This document shows positions 15,485 through 23,425 of a stretch of DNA of 38,158 bases, in pieces; positions within the stretch are counted from its first letter, which is position 1; each line of letters opens with the position of its first letter. The notes below the pieces were generated by a model, which was not told the origin of the DNA, ran no database searches, and saw only the letters and a list, made by a program, of their open reading frames with translations. This DNA comes from Oscillospiraceae bacterium (lineage in GTDB: Bacteria > Bacillota > Clostridia > Oscillospirales > Oscillospiraceae): assembly GCA_031264545.1 (NCBI GenBank), contig JAISDV010000055.1, positions 1 through 38,158 of the forward strand. Reading direction: 5' to 3'. The translations under genes and the position numbers were made by a program.

Positions 15485-17293
15485 TCAAACGTCCGCGTTG
15501 GAAACAGGCTCCCCCGTATCCGCATCGGGCGATGGCGCGACCGGCTGGCTGGGAATTGGCGTCGCCGTTGGCGCCGGTGTGTCGGTGGGCGCCGGCGTGT
15601 CGGTGGGTATCGTCGTGGGTGCCGGCGTGTCGCTCGGAGAGGGCGAGGGAGACGGGCTGGGGGACGGAGTGGGATCGACATGGTAGTAATAACGGCTCGC
15701 CGCTTCCTTCGTTTTGCTGATGAGATTACCGTCCCTGTCATAGACAGAGCGGTAGGATTGCGCGCCGTAGCCGTCAGCAAGCTGCCAGGTCTCCGAGCTC
15801 ATCTCAACGCGGATGCCTTCCGGATTTGAACCAAGGATTTGAACGGCTACGGTATTTTGCGCCTTATCAACAAAAGAAAGTATTTTGATCGGATACTCAC
15901 CATTGTTCTTAAATCTGAAATCCGGGGAGGGCCAGCTGACGGTGGCGTCCAGTCCGGCAGGCAGATAAGCTACGCCGAAATAATGGCAGAGCCGCGAGGT
16001 AATCTCAAGATTGGACAACAGCGTGCAGTAATACAGGGTCGAGGAAACCTGGCAGATACCGCCGCCGATCTCCTGCACGACCTGGCCGCCGGAATAAGCG
16101 CCGGCCGCCTGATAACCGGCTGCCGCGGTTCTCTGGCCGAGGGTCAGGTTATAGGAAAACTCCTCGCCGGGATTCAGGACGACGCCGTTGATCGCCGCCG
16201 CGGCTTTTGTTATGTTGTTGATACGGGCGGCGGAGCTTCCGGCAAGCGTGGTGCTCTTCTGTGCGAGCGTATCGGCAAAGAGCAGGGCATTGAGCCTTTC
16301 GGTCGTGAGCTCCGGCTCCTCAAGTATAAACGGAATAATGACCTTGTCGCCGTTCCGCGCCTCGTTCCAGAGCGTTTCAGCCGCCGCAATATCGAAGCTT
16401 CTGCCCGCCACATGCTGAGTGGCCTGCCTGGTTTCGGGGTCGTACTGCGCGTTGACAGGCTCCGCAAACACCGTGTCGTAAAGCGCCTGAAGGTCCAGCT
16501 CGTCTGTGTCGGAGTTCCCGGCAGGCTCCGCGTCGGATCTGATCGGCGCGTAATCGCCGGCCAGCAGCGCGTCCCTGAGCGTTCCATAGAGCTTGTCGGA
16601 ATCAATTTTGACAACGCTTGCGCCCTTAATGGCCGAAATGCTGTCCTCTCCGATCGTAATGCTCGACTCCATGAGTGCGAGGCGCGCCGCCTTAACGCCC
16701 GAATCGATTTTTTCCCTGAGGTAAGCTTCATCCAGCTTTTCCGGGTCCGTGGCGTTAAGTGCCATACCGGAAACGGCGCACTTTATGTAGTTGAACGCGT
16801 TTGCAAGGTAGGAGTCGCCGCGGCAGCTTTCATAGGCGTAGACTGCCGCTTCCGGCGCACTGAGATAAGCGCCCGCTTCTCTGGCGCTGAGTATCAGCTC
16901 GGTGCCGGCGGGCAGGGAAACGGCGAGCGTCCTGTCTTCCTCGGCGCCTATGCCGTTGGCGGCGAGCGCCTCCGCGGCCTTATCGACCGTCAGCCCCGCG
17001 AGGCTTATGCCTTCCATGCTGACATGCGGAAAAATCGTGTCCAGTCCGTTCGCATATGCGCCGAGCCCGAGCAGCCCGGCAAGAACGGCGGCAAAAACGG
17101 CGGCGGCGATGATGACGGCCCTTTTGCCGGACTTGCCTCCGCGCTTTGGCGCTTCGGCCCTTTCAGCGCGCGCAGGCCGCGCCGGCCTGGCAGACGCGCT
17201 CCGAACGGACGCTGCCGCGCTGCCGCGTGACCGCAGGGTTTCGCGCCCTTCCGTATGGCTGTGATTGCTCGGCCTTTCGCTTACTAGTTTCAT
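15485..17293 (-). CDS. Membrane-anchored VanW-domain protein with Pro/Thr-rich C-terminal tail
   Basis: A 602-residue protein. A basic Ala/Arg-rich cytoplasmic tail (1-57) leads to one membrane segment (about 58-80, AVIIAAAVFAAVLAGLLGLG). The extracellular part holds a peptidoglycan-binding-4-like region (about 90-330) and a VanW core with NPGEEFSYNLTLGQRT and EIGGGICQVSSTLYYCTLL. The last 60 residues are low-complexity PSPSPSPS and DTPAPT repeats, typical of cell-wall-spanning linkers. VanW proteins are widespread in Clostridia and linked by context to the cell wall; no catalytic activity is established. GGGGAGG precedes the ATG. Confidence 0.87.
   Translation of the reverse strand: MKLVSERPSNHSHTEGRETLRSRGSAAASVRSASARPARPARAERAEAPKRGGKSGKRAVIIAAAVFAAVLAGLLGLGAYANGLDTIFPHVSMEGISLAGLTVDKAAEALAANGIGAEEDRTLAVSLPAGTELILSAREAGAYLSAPEAAVYAYESCRGDSYLANAFNYIKCAVSGMALNATDPEKLDEAYLREKIDSGVKAARLALMESSITIGEDSISAIKGASVVKIDSDKLYGTLRDALLAGDYAPIRSDAEPAGNSDTDELDLQALYDTVFAEPVNAQYDPETRQATQHVAGRSFDIAAAETLWNEARNGDKVIIPFILEEPELTTERLNALLFADTLAQKSTTLAGSSAARINNITKAAAAINGVVLNPGEEFSYNLTLGQRTAAAGYQAAGAYSGGQVVQEIGGGICQVSSTLYYCTLLSNLEITSRLCHYFGVAYLPAGLDATVSWPSPDFRFKNNGEYPIKILSFVDKAQNTVAVQILGSNPEGIRVEMSSETWQLADGYGAQSYRSVYDRDGNLISKTKEAASRYYYHVDPTPSPSPSPSPSPSDTPAPTTIPTDTPAPTDTPAPTATPIPSQPVAPSPDADTGEPVSNADV
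15565..15620. repeat. Tandem coding repeat in the vanW-type gene tail
   Basis: Near-identical GC-rich units encode DTPAPT-type hexapeptides (DTPAPT twice, once as DTPAPTTIPT) in the C-terminal tail. Such repeats change length by slippage. They are part of the gene, not a CRISPR or mobile element. Boundaries are approximate. Confidence 0.6.
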
Positions 17294-17386
17294 GTTGTCC
17301 GCCTCCCCTTAATCGCGTGCCGTGATATGTTTTTATATTTTCCCGGTTTGGGGCTTCCTATCCGAAACTTGCCCGGCTGCCCGGCA

Positions 17387-18592
17387 TTATATTGTCTCGC
17401 GCCCGGTCTGCGTAAGGGCCTCCGCTATCCAGGGATTCGCGCTCATCTTCGCCTGGGACTGAGCTTCCAGCAGGGTTCCGATCAGGATGTTTGAGAGAAG
17501 AAAGCCGGAAGAGCTGAAATGCCAGCGTCCGCCGCCGCTTTTGACCCAGCCTTTTTTTTCGTATTCGCCCAGAAGGTATTCGATCTTGTCGAAGCCGCTC
17601 CTGTAAACAGCGGTGTATTCTTTTCTGGAAATGCCGCGCACGGTCCTCATACCGAGCATGATATATTCTGCTGCCGTCTCCAGCCTGTCATTTTTTTCAT
17701 AGTCGTCCACAAGGTCCAGATTATCGAACACGCCCGCGATATAGCGGTCGAGATCGCGCACATAGCTGTAGCGCACGCCGTCGACAAAGGAATGCGCGCT
17801 TGGGCCGAAGCCCATATAATCGTCCAGCAGCCAGTATTTGAGATTGTGCTTCGACGCCTTTCCCGGCAGGGCAAAGTTTGAAATCTCGTACTGCGGATAG
17901 CCGTAGCTCTCAAGAATCTCTGTCATGTAAAGATACATGTCGGCCTGATCGTCCTCATCGGGAAGCAGCTCCGAGCCGCGGTATTTGCAGATCGGCGTGC
18001 CGTCCTCGATTTTCAGCCCATAGCAGGAAAAATGCTGAGGGCGCAGGGCGATGCATTTGGAAAGGGTATCCGCCCAGTCGTTGCGTGTCTGGCCGGGAAG
18101 ACCGTAGATCAGGTCGAGGCTGATATTGTCGAAGCCCTCCGCCCGCGCGGCCCTGACCGCCTGCTCCGCCTGCCTGAAGTCATGCTGCCGGCCGATCGTC
18201 CTGAGGATCGTGTCGTTGGCCGACTGCACACCGAGGGAAATGCGGTTGAAGCCCGCGCGCCTGAGTTGGGCAAGCTCCCCGCGCTTTACGCTGTCCGGGT
18301 TCATCTCAACCGTGACCTCCGAGGCCTTGAGCACCCGGGCCGAGCGCTTGAGCGCGTCGAAGATTCCGCAGAGCCTTTTTGCCCCGTAAAAGCCGGGGGT
18401 CCCGCCTCCGAAATAGACCGTGTCGATATAGTATGGCGCCATTTGCGGCGCGGTTTCCTCGATGTGCCTTATCAGAGCGCTCTGATATTTGTCCATTTTA
18501 TTCTCCTGCCCGGCAAGAGAATAAAAATCACAGTATGCGCATTTGCCGGCGCAAAAGGGGATATGGATATAAACGCCCAGCGTACGCGTCAT
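17387..18592 (-). CDS. hemW: Radical SAM haem chaperone HemW (coproporphyrinogen III oxidase-like)
   Basis: A 401-residue radical SAM protein. The cluster motif is C14-x3-C18-x2-C21 (FCAGKCAYC), the SAM-binding GGG is in VYFGGGTPGF, and FNRISLGVQSANDTILRTIGRQH matches the HemN/HemW core. The C-terminal HemN-like domain is present. HemW members lack the N-terminal catalytic part of HemN, as here where the protein begins directly with the radical SAM core, and act in haem handling rather than haem synthesis. AAAGGAG precedes the ATG. First gene of the hemW-vanW-metG run. Confidence 0.92.
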   Translation of the reverse strand: MTRTLGVYIHIPFCAGKCAYCDFYSLAGQENKMDKYQSALIRHIEETAPQMAPYYIDTVYFGGGTPGFYGAKRLCGIFDALKRSARVLKASEVTVEMNPDSVKRGELAQLRRAGFNRISLGVQSANDTILRTIGRQHDFRQAEQAVRAARAEGFDNISLDLIYGLPGQTRNDWADTLSKCIALRPQHFSCYGLKIEDGTPICKYRGSELLPDEDDQADMYLYMTEILESYGYPQYEISNFALPGKASKHNLKYWLLDDYMGFGPSAHSFVDGVRYSYVRDLDRYIAGVFDNLDLVDDYEKNDRLETAAEYIMLGMRTVRGISRKEYTAVYRSGFDKIEYLLGEYEKKGWVKSGGGRWHFSSSGFLLSNILIGTLLEAQSQAKMSANPWIAEALTQTGRETI

Positions 18593-18623
18593 AGTCTGCG
18601 CTCCTTTCCTGCGTTTTATCTTA

Positions 18624-18657
18624 CCGGCATTTTATATAAAATGCCGGAGACTGTCAA
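18624..18657 (-). promoter_or_regulatory. hemW promoter overlaid by a perfect 24-bp palindrome
   Basis: On the - strand TTGACA (18652-18657), a 17-base spacer and TAAAAT (18629-18634) form a near-consensus promoter. Positions 18624-18647 are a perfect 24-bp inverted repeat, with outer arms CCGGCAT and ATGCCGG around a TTTATATAAA centre, covering the -10 and most of the spacer. That geometry suggests an operator for a dimeric regulator rather than a terminator. Confidence 0.65.
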
Positions 18658-18674
18658 TGCCGCGGGGCTGATAC

Positions 18675-18712
18675 CCGACGACCGCTCTCCCGCGGGGGAA
18701 AGCGGTCGTCGG
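18675..18712 (-). terminator. Hairpin after htpG
   Basis: CCGACGACCGCT and AGCGGTCGTCGG form a 12-bp stem with a further inner TCCC/GGGG pairing, 27 bases beyond the htpG stop. No T-run follows it on the - strand, so termination strength is uncertain. Confidence 0.45.
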
Positions 18713-18738
18713 CAGGCAAAAGAGCCAAAACCGGCGCG

Positions 18739-20655
18739 TCAGAACAGCCCGCAAATCAGTTCCGTATATTCAGCCGGGTTTTCGAGCGGCAGGCCGGCGA
18801 TGAGAAGCGCCTGGGAATGCAGGATCTTCGCGAGCTTTTCGGCCCTGTCCTTATCGGTTTCAAAAGCTTGCTCGAGCGACTTGAAGGCGGCATGGGAGGC
18901 GTTGAGCTCCAGCACCCGCCGGGCCTTGATCTTTTGGGACATATCGCCCTTCATCAGGGCAAAGTACTTCTCCATCTCGATGGAAATTTCGCCCTCGGAC
19001 GTGAGATATACGGGATGGCTCTTCAGCTTGCGGCTGAGCCGGACGTCCGCGACGCCCTCGCCGAGCGTCTCCTTAATAAAATCGAGAAGCGTCCTGTACT
19101 GCGCCTGCTGTTTCTCCGCTTCGGCTTTTTCCTCCTCGGTTTCAAGGCCGAGATCGTCGTTTGTGATATTGCAGAACTTGACGTCCTCATAGCTCTCCAG
19201 TCTGCGGACGATGAAATCGTCCACATCGTCGGTCATATAGAGGATTTCGTAGCCCTTTTCGCGTATCTGCTCGGCCTGGGGCAGGCTCTCCGCGCTTGCG
19301 ATACTATCCGTACAGACGTAATAGACGCGCTTTTGTTCCGGGAGCATTTTTTCCTTATATGCGCGCAGGGAAACGGGCTTTTTTTCCTTGCTTGAATAAA
19401 ACATTAGCAGGTCGGTGAGCAAATCCTTTTTCTCGCCGTAGTTTTCGACGACGCCGTATTTGAGGTGAAGGCCGAAGGCGGCGTAGAACTTTTCATATTT
19501 TTCCGGCTCCTCGTCCATCAGGCGGCGAAGCGCGTTTTTGACCTTTTTTTCAATGTTGGTTTGGATGATCCTGAGCTGGCGGCCGCTCTGCAGCGTCTCT
19601 CGCGAGATGTTCAGGGGGAAATCCGGGCTGTCGACAACGCCGCGCACAAAGCGGAAGCAGCCGGGGATAACCTCCTTGCAGCGCTCCATGATCATCACGC
19701 CGTTGGAATAGAGCTGAAGCCCCGGCTCAAAGAGGTCGGAGAAAAAATTTGCCGGCGCTCTGCCCGGAATAAAGAGCAGGGCCTGATAGGCGACCTGGCC
19801 CTCGGCGCTGACGCGGATCGTTTCTGCCGGCGGCTCATAGTCGTAATAAATGTTCTGGTAAAATTCGTCGCTCTCCTCCTGGCTGACCTCGTCCTTCGGG
19901 CGCTGCCAGATGGGGACCCTGCTGTTGATCGTGCGTTCGACGGTTTTGGAAATCTGCTTCATAACGGGCTTGCCGTCCGCGTCGGTCTCCCCGGTTTCGA
20001 CCTCCTCCGCTTCGACCGCGTCGATCACGATGGGCCAACGGATAAAGTCGCTGTATTTCTTGACGAGCTGGCCGATGGACATATCGTTTAAGAACCGGGT
20101 GTACTCGCTCTCCTCGGCATCCGGCTTAATGCGCATGATCACGTCCGTCCCGACGCCGTCCTTCTGCCACTCCTCGATGGTATAGCCGTCCGTCCCGGCG
20201 CTCTCCCATTTGTAGGCAGTGTCAGAGCCGTAGGCCCTGGTGATGACCGTAACCCTGTCCGAAACCATGAACGCCGAGTAGAAGCCGACGCCGAACTGCC
20301 CGATGATATCGAGATCGGAGGCCTCGCCGGATTTTTCCATCTCGTTTCTGAATTTGAGGGATCCGCTCCTGGCAATAACGCCGAGATTGCTTTCAAGCTC
20401 CTCCCGGGTCATGCCGATACCGTTGTCGGAGACGCTGATCATGCGCGTTTCTTCGGAAACGCCGATCTTGATTCTGAAATCCGCGCGCTGAAGTCCGACC
20501 CTTTCATCCGTCAGCGAGAGATAGCAGAGCTTGTCTATCGCGTCGCTCGCGTTTGAAATGATCTCGCGCAGAAAAATCTCAGGGTGCGTGTAGATCGAGT
20601 TGATCATCAGCTCCAGCACGCGTTTTGATTCTGTTTTGAACTGTTTTTTTGCCAT
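18739..20655 (-). CDS. htpG: Molecular chaperone HtpG (Hsp90)
   Basis: A 638-residue bacterial Hsp90. The N-terminal GHKL ATPase domain shows FLREIISNASDAIDKL, DNGIGMTREEL, the lid region and GQFGVGFYSAFMV. The middle domain holds NISRETLQSGRQLRIIQ with the catalytic-loop arginine region. The C-terminal dimerisation domain ends near residue 638. Length is normal. GGGAGG lies 12-13 bases before the ATG. Transcribed alone from a promoter back to back with that of ridA. Confidence 0.97.
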   Translation of the reverse strand: MAKKQFKTESKRVLELMINSIYTHPEIFLREIISNASDAIDKLCYLSLTDERVGLQRADFRIKIGVSEETRMISVSDNGIGMTREELESNLGVIARSGSLKFRNEMEKSGEASDLDIIGQFGVGFYSAFMVSDRVTVITRAYGSDTAYKWESAGTDGYTIEEWQKDGVGTDVIMRIKPDAEESEYTRFLNDMSIGQLVKKYSDFIRWPIVIDAVEAEEVETGETDADGKPVMKQISKTVERTINSRVPIWQRPKDEVSQEESDEFYQNIYYDYEPPAETIRVSAEGQVAYQALLFIPGRAPANFFSDLFEPGLQLYSNGVMIMERCKEVIPGCFRFVRGVVDSPDFPLNISRETLQSGRQLRIIQTNIEKKVKNALRRLMDEEPEKYEKFYAAFGLHLKYGVVENYGEKKDLLTDLLMFYSSKEKKPVSLRAYKEKMLPEQKRVYYVCTDSIASAESLPQAEQIREKGYEILYMTDDVDDFIVRRLESYEDVKFCNITNDDLGLETEEEKAEAEKQQAQYRTLLDFIKETLGEGVADVRLSRKLKSHPVYLTSEGEISIEMEKYFALMKGDMSQKIKARRVLELNASHAAFKSLEQAFETDKDRAEKLAKILHSQALLIAGLPLENPAEYTELICGLF

Positions 20656-20702
20656 AGCTTATAGTTACCTCCCAAGCAACAGAAAATTATAGCATAGCTA
20701 TT

Positions 20703-20730
20703 ATATTATCATATATTCGCCGTTTTTCAA
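20703..20730 (-). promoter_or_regulatory. Promoter of htpG
   Basis: On the - strand TTGAAA (20725-20730), 16 bases, TAATAT (20703-20708). The surrounding stretch is strongly AT-rich. No CIRCE-type heat-shock operator was seen. Confidence 0.45.
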
Positions 20731-20785
20731 TATCAAATAGGAACAAAGCTCGGCGGGGTCGGGCACTTTATCTTTGTTTTTTGTC

Positions 20786-20814
20786 TTGACCCAGCGCTTT
20801 TAAAAGGATAAAAT
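20786..20814 (+). promoter_or_regulatory. Promoter of ridA
   Basis: TTGACC (20786-20791), a 17-base spacer and TAAAAT (20809-20814), 25 bases before the ATG. Confidence 0.6.
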
Positions 20815-20839
20815 AGCAGCGGAAAGTGAGGGACAGGGC

Positions 20840-21229
20840 ATGAGCGGTACGAGAAGGGTCATTTCAACAACGGAGGCGCCCTCGGCCATCGGGCCTTATT
20901 CGCAGGGCGTTGCGGTCAGCGGAACGGCGGTTTTCGTTTCGGGCCAGATCCCGCTCGACCCGGCGACGGGCGGTATCATCGGCGGGACGATCGAGGCGCA
21001 GACGCGCCGGGTTCTGGACAATGTCAAGGCCGTTCTGAGGGCGGCGGGAGCCGGGCTCGGAGACGTCGTGAAAACCACGGTCTTTCTCACGGATATGGAC
21101 GATTTCGCGGCGATGAACGCGGTCTATACCGAGTTTTTCAAGGAAAACTGCCCGGCGAGAGCCGCCGTTCAGGTCGCCCGCCTGCCAAAGGACGTCCGGG
21201 TCGAGATCGAGGCCATCGCGTTTATCTGA
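20840..21229 (+). CDS. ridA: RidA-family enamine/imine deaminase
   Basis: A 129-residue YjgF/YER057c/UK114 protein that hydrolyses reactive 2-aminoacrylate released by PLP enzymes. It shows APSAIGPYSQGV near the start, FVSGQIPLDP, and the conserved arginine R107 in NCPARAAVQVARLPKDVRVEIEAIA, which binds the carboxylate. The start follows GAGGGACAGGGC. It has its own promoter. The nearby branched-chain amino acid genes are too far away to imply co-regulation. Confidence 0.92.
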   Translation: MSGTRRVISTTEAPSAIGPYSQGVAVSGTAVFVSGQIPLDPATGGIIGGTIEAQTRRVLDNVKAVLRAAGAGLGDVVKTTVFLTDMDDFAAMNAVYTEFFKENCPARAAVQVARLPKDVRVEIEAIAFI

Positions 21230-21283
21230 GTCCTGTGGCGCCGCGCGGCAGAAAACTCCAGATAAAAAAAACGGGGGATATGA

Positions 21284-22732
21284 ATGATGAGAACACGAAA
21301 GACAGGCCTCGCGAGAGTACTCTGCTTTGCTATGCTGTTCCTCTTGTGGGATACGACACCGGCCCTGGCTTCTCCCAGCTCCAGCCCGGACGATGATCCA
21401 TTGTATGATTTTATCCCGCTGCCTGCGCCCGGCGACGTCTTGTTGAGCGACGGCTCCATTTCCGGCGGCGTATCCGGGGACGGTGCTGCGGTCGTCACGG
21501 AAGACGAAAACGGCTATACGGTCGATTACGGCATTACCAATGTGATGCGCGGAACGGCACCCGCGCCAAATGACGTATATTCCTCCGCCGCCGTGATCAC
21601 GAACGACACCGGCGAAATTTTGGTGACGGATACTTTTGAAGCGCTGTCGTGGATCTTTATTACGCATAACGCGCCATATAACACCTATAATTACTATCGA
21701 CAGGTAATGGACGAGTGGTTGATCTTCCAATTCAGCGTCAGCGACCCGGAGGGAACCCTTCGGGAGATCTGCCCGTATTCGACCGTAACAGACTTTGCCG
21801 ATAATGCCGGTTACGCATTCCCCGATGAAGCGAACTCACATATTTACCCGCCAGAATCCCTGGATGGTCCCTACTATGCGAAAACCCCGATTCCTATTTC
21901 CGAGCCGATCACGCTGGGCCCCGGCGAAAGCCTGCGTGTTTCCTGGAATTTCGGCCTGGCGTGGGAAGCGACCTATGGAACGGAAAACATGGATACGGAT
22001 TTCAATTTTCGCCTGCGTTTTAACCGGGCGGCGTCTGAGCCAACGCCTGAGCCGACACCCGTCCCGCCGCCTGAGCCAGCGCCTGTGCCGACCCCCCGAC
22101 CCCCGACCCATGCGGCGTACGTGGTCGGCTACCCTGAAGGCGATTTCAGGCCCGAGGACTTCATGACACGGGCGGAGGCGGCAGCGATTTTCGCCCGTCT
22201 GCTTGCGGACAGGAACGGCGATGCCATACGCGGCCCTTACGCTTTCCCCGACATTGACGAGGATGCGTGGTACGCGGAATATGTGGCGTATCTCAAAAGC
22301 TGCGGGATTATCACGGGTTATCCGAACGGCAGCTTCGGCGCGGAAAACGCAATTACCCGCGCAGAGTTTACGGCTATGAGCGTCCGTTTCCATGAGTCGT
22401 ACGCAGGGAAGGCCCTGAGCCAGACGGGGAGCAGACTGCTGAAAGACGTGCGGGACGGCCATTGGGCGGCGGCTGATATAGAGGCGGCGATTGCGAACAG
22501 CTGGATCTTAGGCTACCCCGACGGCACGTTCCGCGCCGAAGCGGATATTACCCGCGCCGAGGCCGTGACCGTTGTGAACCGCGTGATCGATCGGCCGGCG
22601 GATAAGGATTTTATAGATCAAAACAGTTCTTCCCTTGTTCGCTTTACCGACCTCTCAAGCGCACATTGGGCGTACTACGACATTATGGAGGCGGCTGTGA
22701 CCCATGCGCTGCATACGTTGTCTATCGTATAG
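21284..22732 (+). CDS. Secreted S-layer-homology (SLH) protein with uncharacterised N-terminal domain
   Basis: A 482-residue exported protein. A signal peptide (1-29, hydrophobic VLCFAMLFLLW, cleavage near PALAS) leads to a 220-residue beta-rich region of unknown type (30-250) with few recognisable motifs. A Pro/Glu linker (SEPTPEPTPVPPPEPAP, about 251-275) is followed by three SLH repeats that bind secondary cell-wall polymer: VVGYPEGDF..TRAEAAAIFARLL, FPDIDEDAWY..GIITGYPNGSF..TRAEFTAM, and KDVRDGHWA..ILGYPDGTF..TRAEAVTVVNRV. A last half-repeat is FTDLSSAHWAYYDI. Start ATG-ATG after GGGGGATATGA. Surface-attached; the role of the first domain is unknown. Confidence 0.85.
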   Translation: MMRTRKTGLARVLCFAMLFLLWDTTPALASPSSSPDDDPLYDFIPLPAPGDVLLSDGSISGGVSGDGAAVVTEDENGYTVDYGITNVMRGTAPAPNDVYSSAAVITNDTGEILVTDTFEALSWIFITHNAPYNTYNYYRQVMDEWLIFQFSVSDPEGTLREICPYSTVTDFADNAGYAFPDEANSHIYPPESLDGPYYAKTPIPISEPITLGPGESLRVSWNFGLAWEATYGTENMDTDFNFRLRFNRAASEPTPEPTPVPPPEPAPVPTPRPPTHAAYVVGYPEGDFRPEDFMTRAEAAAIFARLLADRNGDAIRGPYAFPDIDEDAWYAEYVAYLKSCGIITGYPNGSFGAENAITRAEFTAMSVRFHESYAGKALSQTGSRLLKDVRDGHWAAADIEAAIANSWILGYPDGTFRAEADITRAEAVTVVNRVIDRPADKDFIDQNSSSLVRFTDLSSAHWAYYDIMEAAVTHALHTLSIV

Positions 22733-22798
22733 AGCCTGTAAAGCGGGCCTTATACCACGATTTAAAAGGCGGTTTGCCGGAAGAAGGAGTTGGACGCT

Positions 22799-23335
22799 AT
22801 GAAGTTTACTATTACGGAAAAGAAAATCAAGGTATCTGATGAGATCAGGGAATATGCCGAGCGAAAGGTCGGCAAGATCGACCGTTTCTTCCGCGGAGAC
22901 GCGGAGGCCTTTATCACTTTCAGTGCCGAAAGGGGCAGATACAAAGCGGAGCTCACCATTGAAAATAACGGGATGTTCTACAGGGTCAGCGAGCTGACCA
23001 GCGATATGCGCGCTACGATCGATTCGGCCTGCGCCGCGATCGAGCGGCAGATCAGGAAGAACAAGACCCGACTTGAAAAGCGGCTGCGCGAGGGCGTGTT
23101 CGACAGGGAGACTACGGACAGCTTCCTCCCCGGGGAAGAGGAGGAAAAGGTGTTTGAGCTCGTCCGCGCGAAGCGTTTTCCGATCAAGCCCATGACGCCG
23201 GAGGAAGCCATCCTGCAGATGAACCTGCTGGAGCACGCGTTCTTCGTCTTTAAGGATCAATCGGCGAACAACGCCTTTGCCGTAGTCTATCGGCGCCGGA
23301 ACGGCGGCTATGGCATGATTTCCGACGCGGACTGA
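22799..23335 (+). CDS. hpf: Ribosome hibernation promoting factor, long form
   Basis: A 178-residue protein. The N-terminal S30AE/YfiA domain (1-100, MKFTITEKKIKVSDEIREYAERKVGKID) is joined by an acidic linker to the C-terminal dimerisation domain (about 118-178, VRAKRFPIKPMTPEEAILQM). The long form dimerises 70S ribosomes into inactive 100S particles in stationary phase. The ATG at 22799 follows AAGGAG; an in-frame TTG 9 bases upstream sits too close to that site. Ended by a strong terminator. Confidence 0.96.
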   Translation: MKFTITEKKIKVSDEIREYAERKVGKIDRFFRGDAEAFITFSAERGRYKAELTIENNGMFYRVSELTSDMRATIDSACAAIERQIRKNKTRLEKRLREGVFDRETTDSFLPGEEEEKVFELVRAKRFPIKPMTPEEAILQMNLLEHAFFVFKDQSANNAFAVVYRRRNGGYGMISDAD

Positions 23336-23370
23336 GGACGGGCACTGCGGGACTCAGGTAACGCTGAAAG

Positions 23371-23409
23371 CGCAAACAGGGAGCGGGCTTTGTCCGCTCC
23401 CTGTTTGCG
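23371..23409. terminator. Bidirectional intrinsic terminator after hpf
   Basis: CGCAAACAGGGAGCGG and its perfect complement flank a 7-base loop. It lies between the converging hpf (+) and ABC permease (-) genes. Confidence 0.75.
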
Positions 23410-23425
23410 GCCGGAGGGTCCGGCG

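Noticed and set aside
15565..15680. Short tandem repeats resembling a CRISPR-like or satellite array.
   Set aside because: They encode an in-frame PSPS/DTPAPT tail of the VanW-domain protein, with no spacers of regular length.
20656..20839. CIRCE heat-shock operator upstream of htpG.
   Set aside because: No TTAGCACTC-N9-GAGTGCTAA-like repeat was found; the stretch is only AT-rich.
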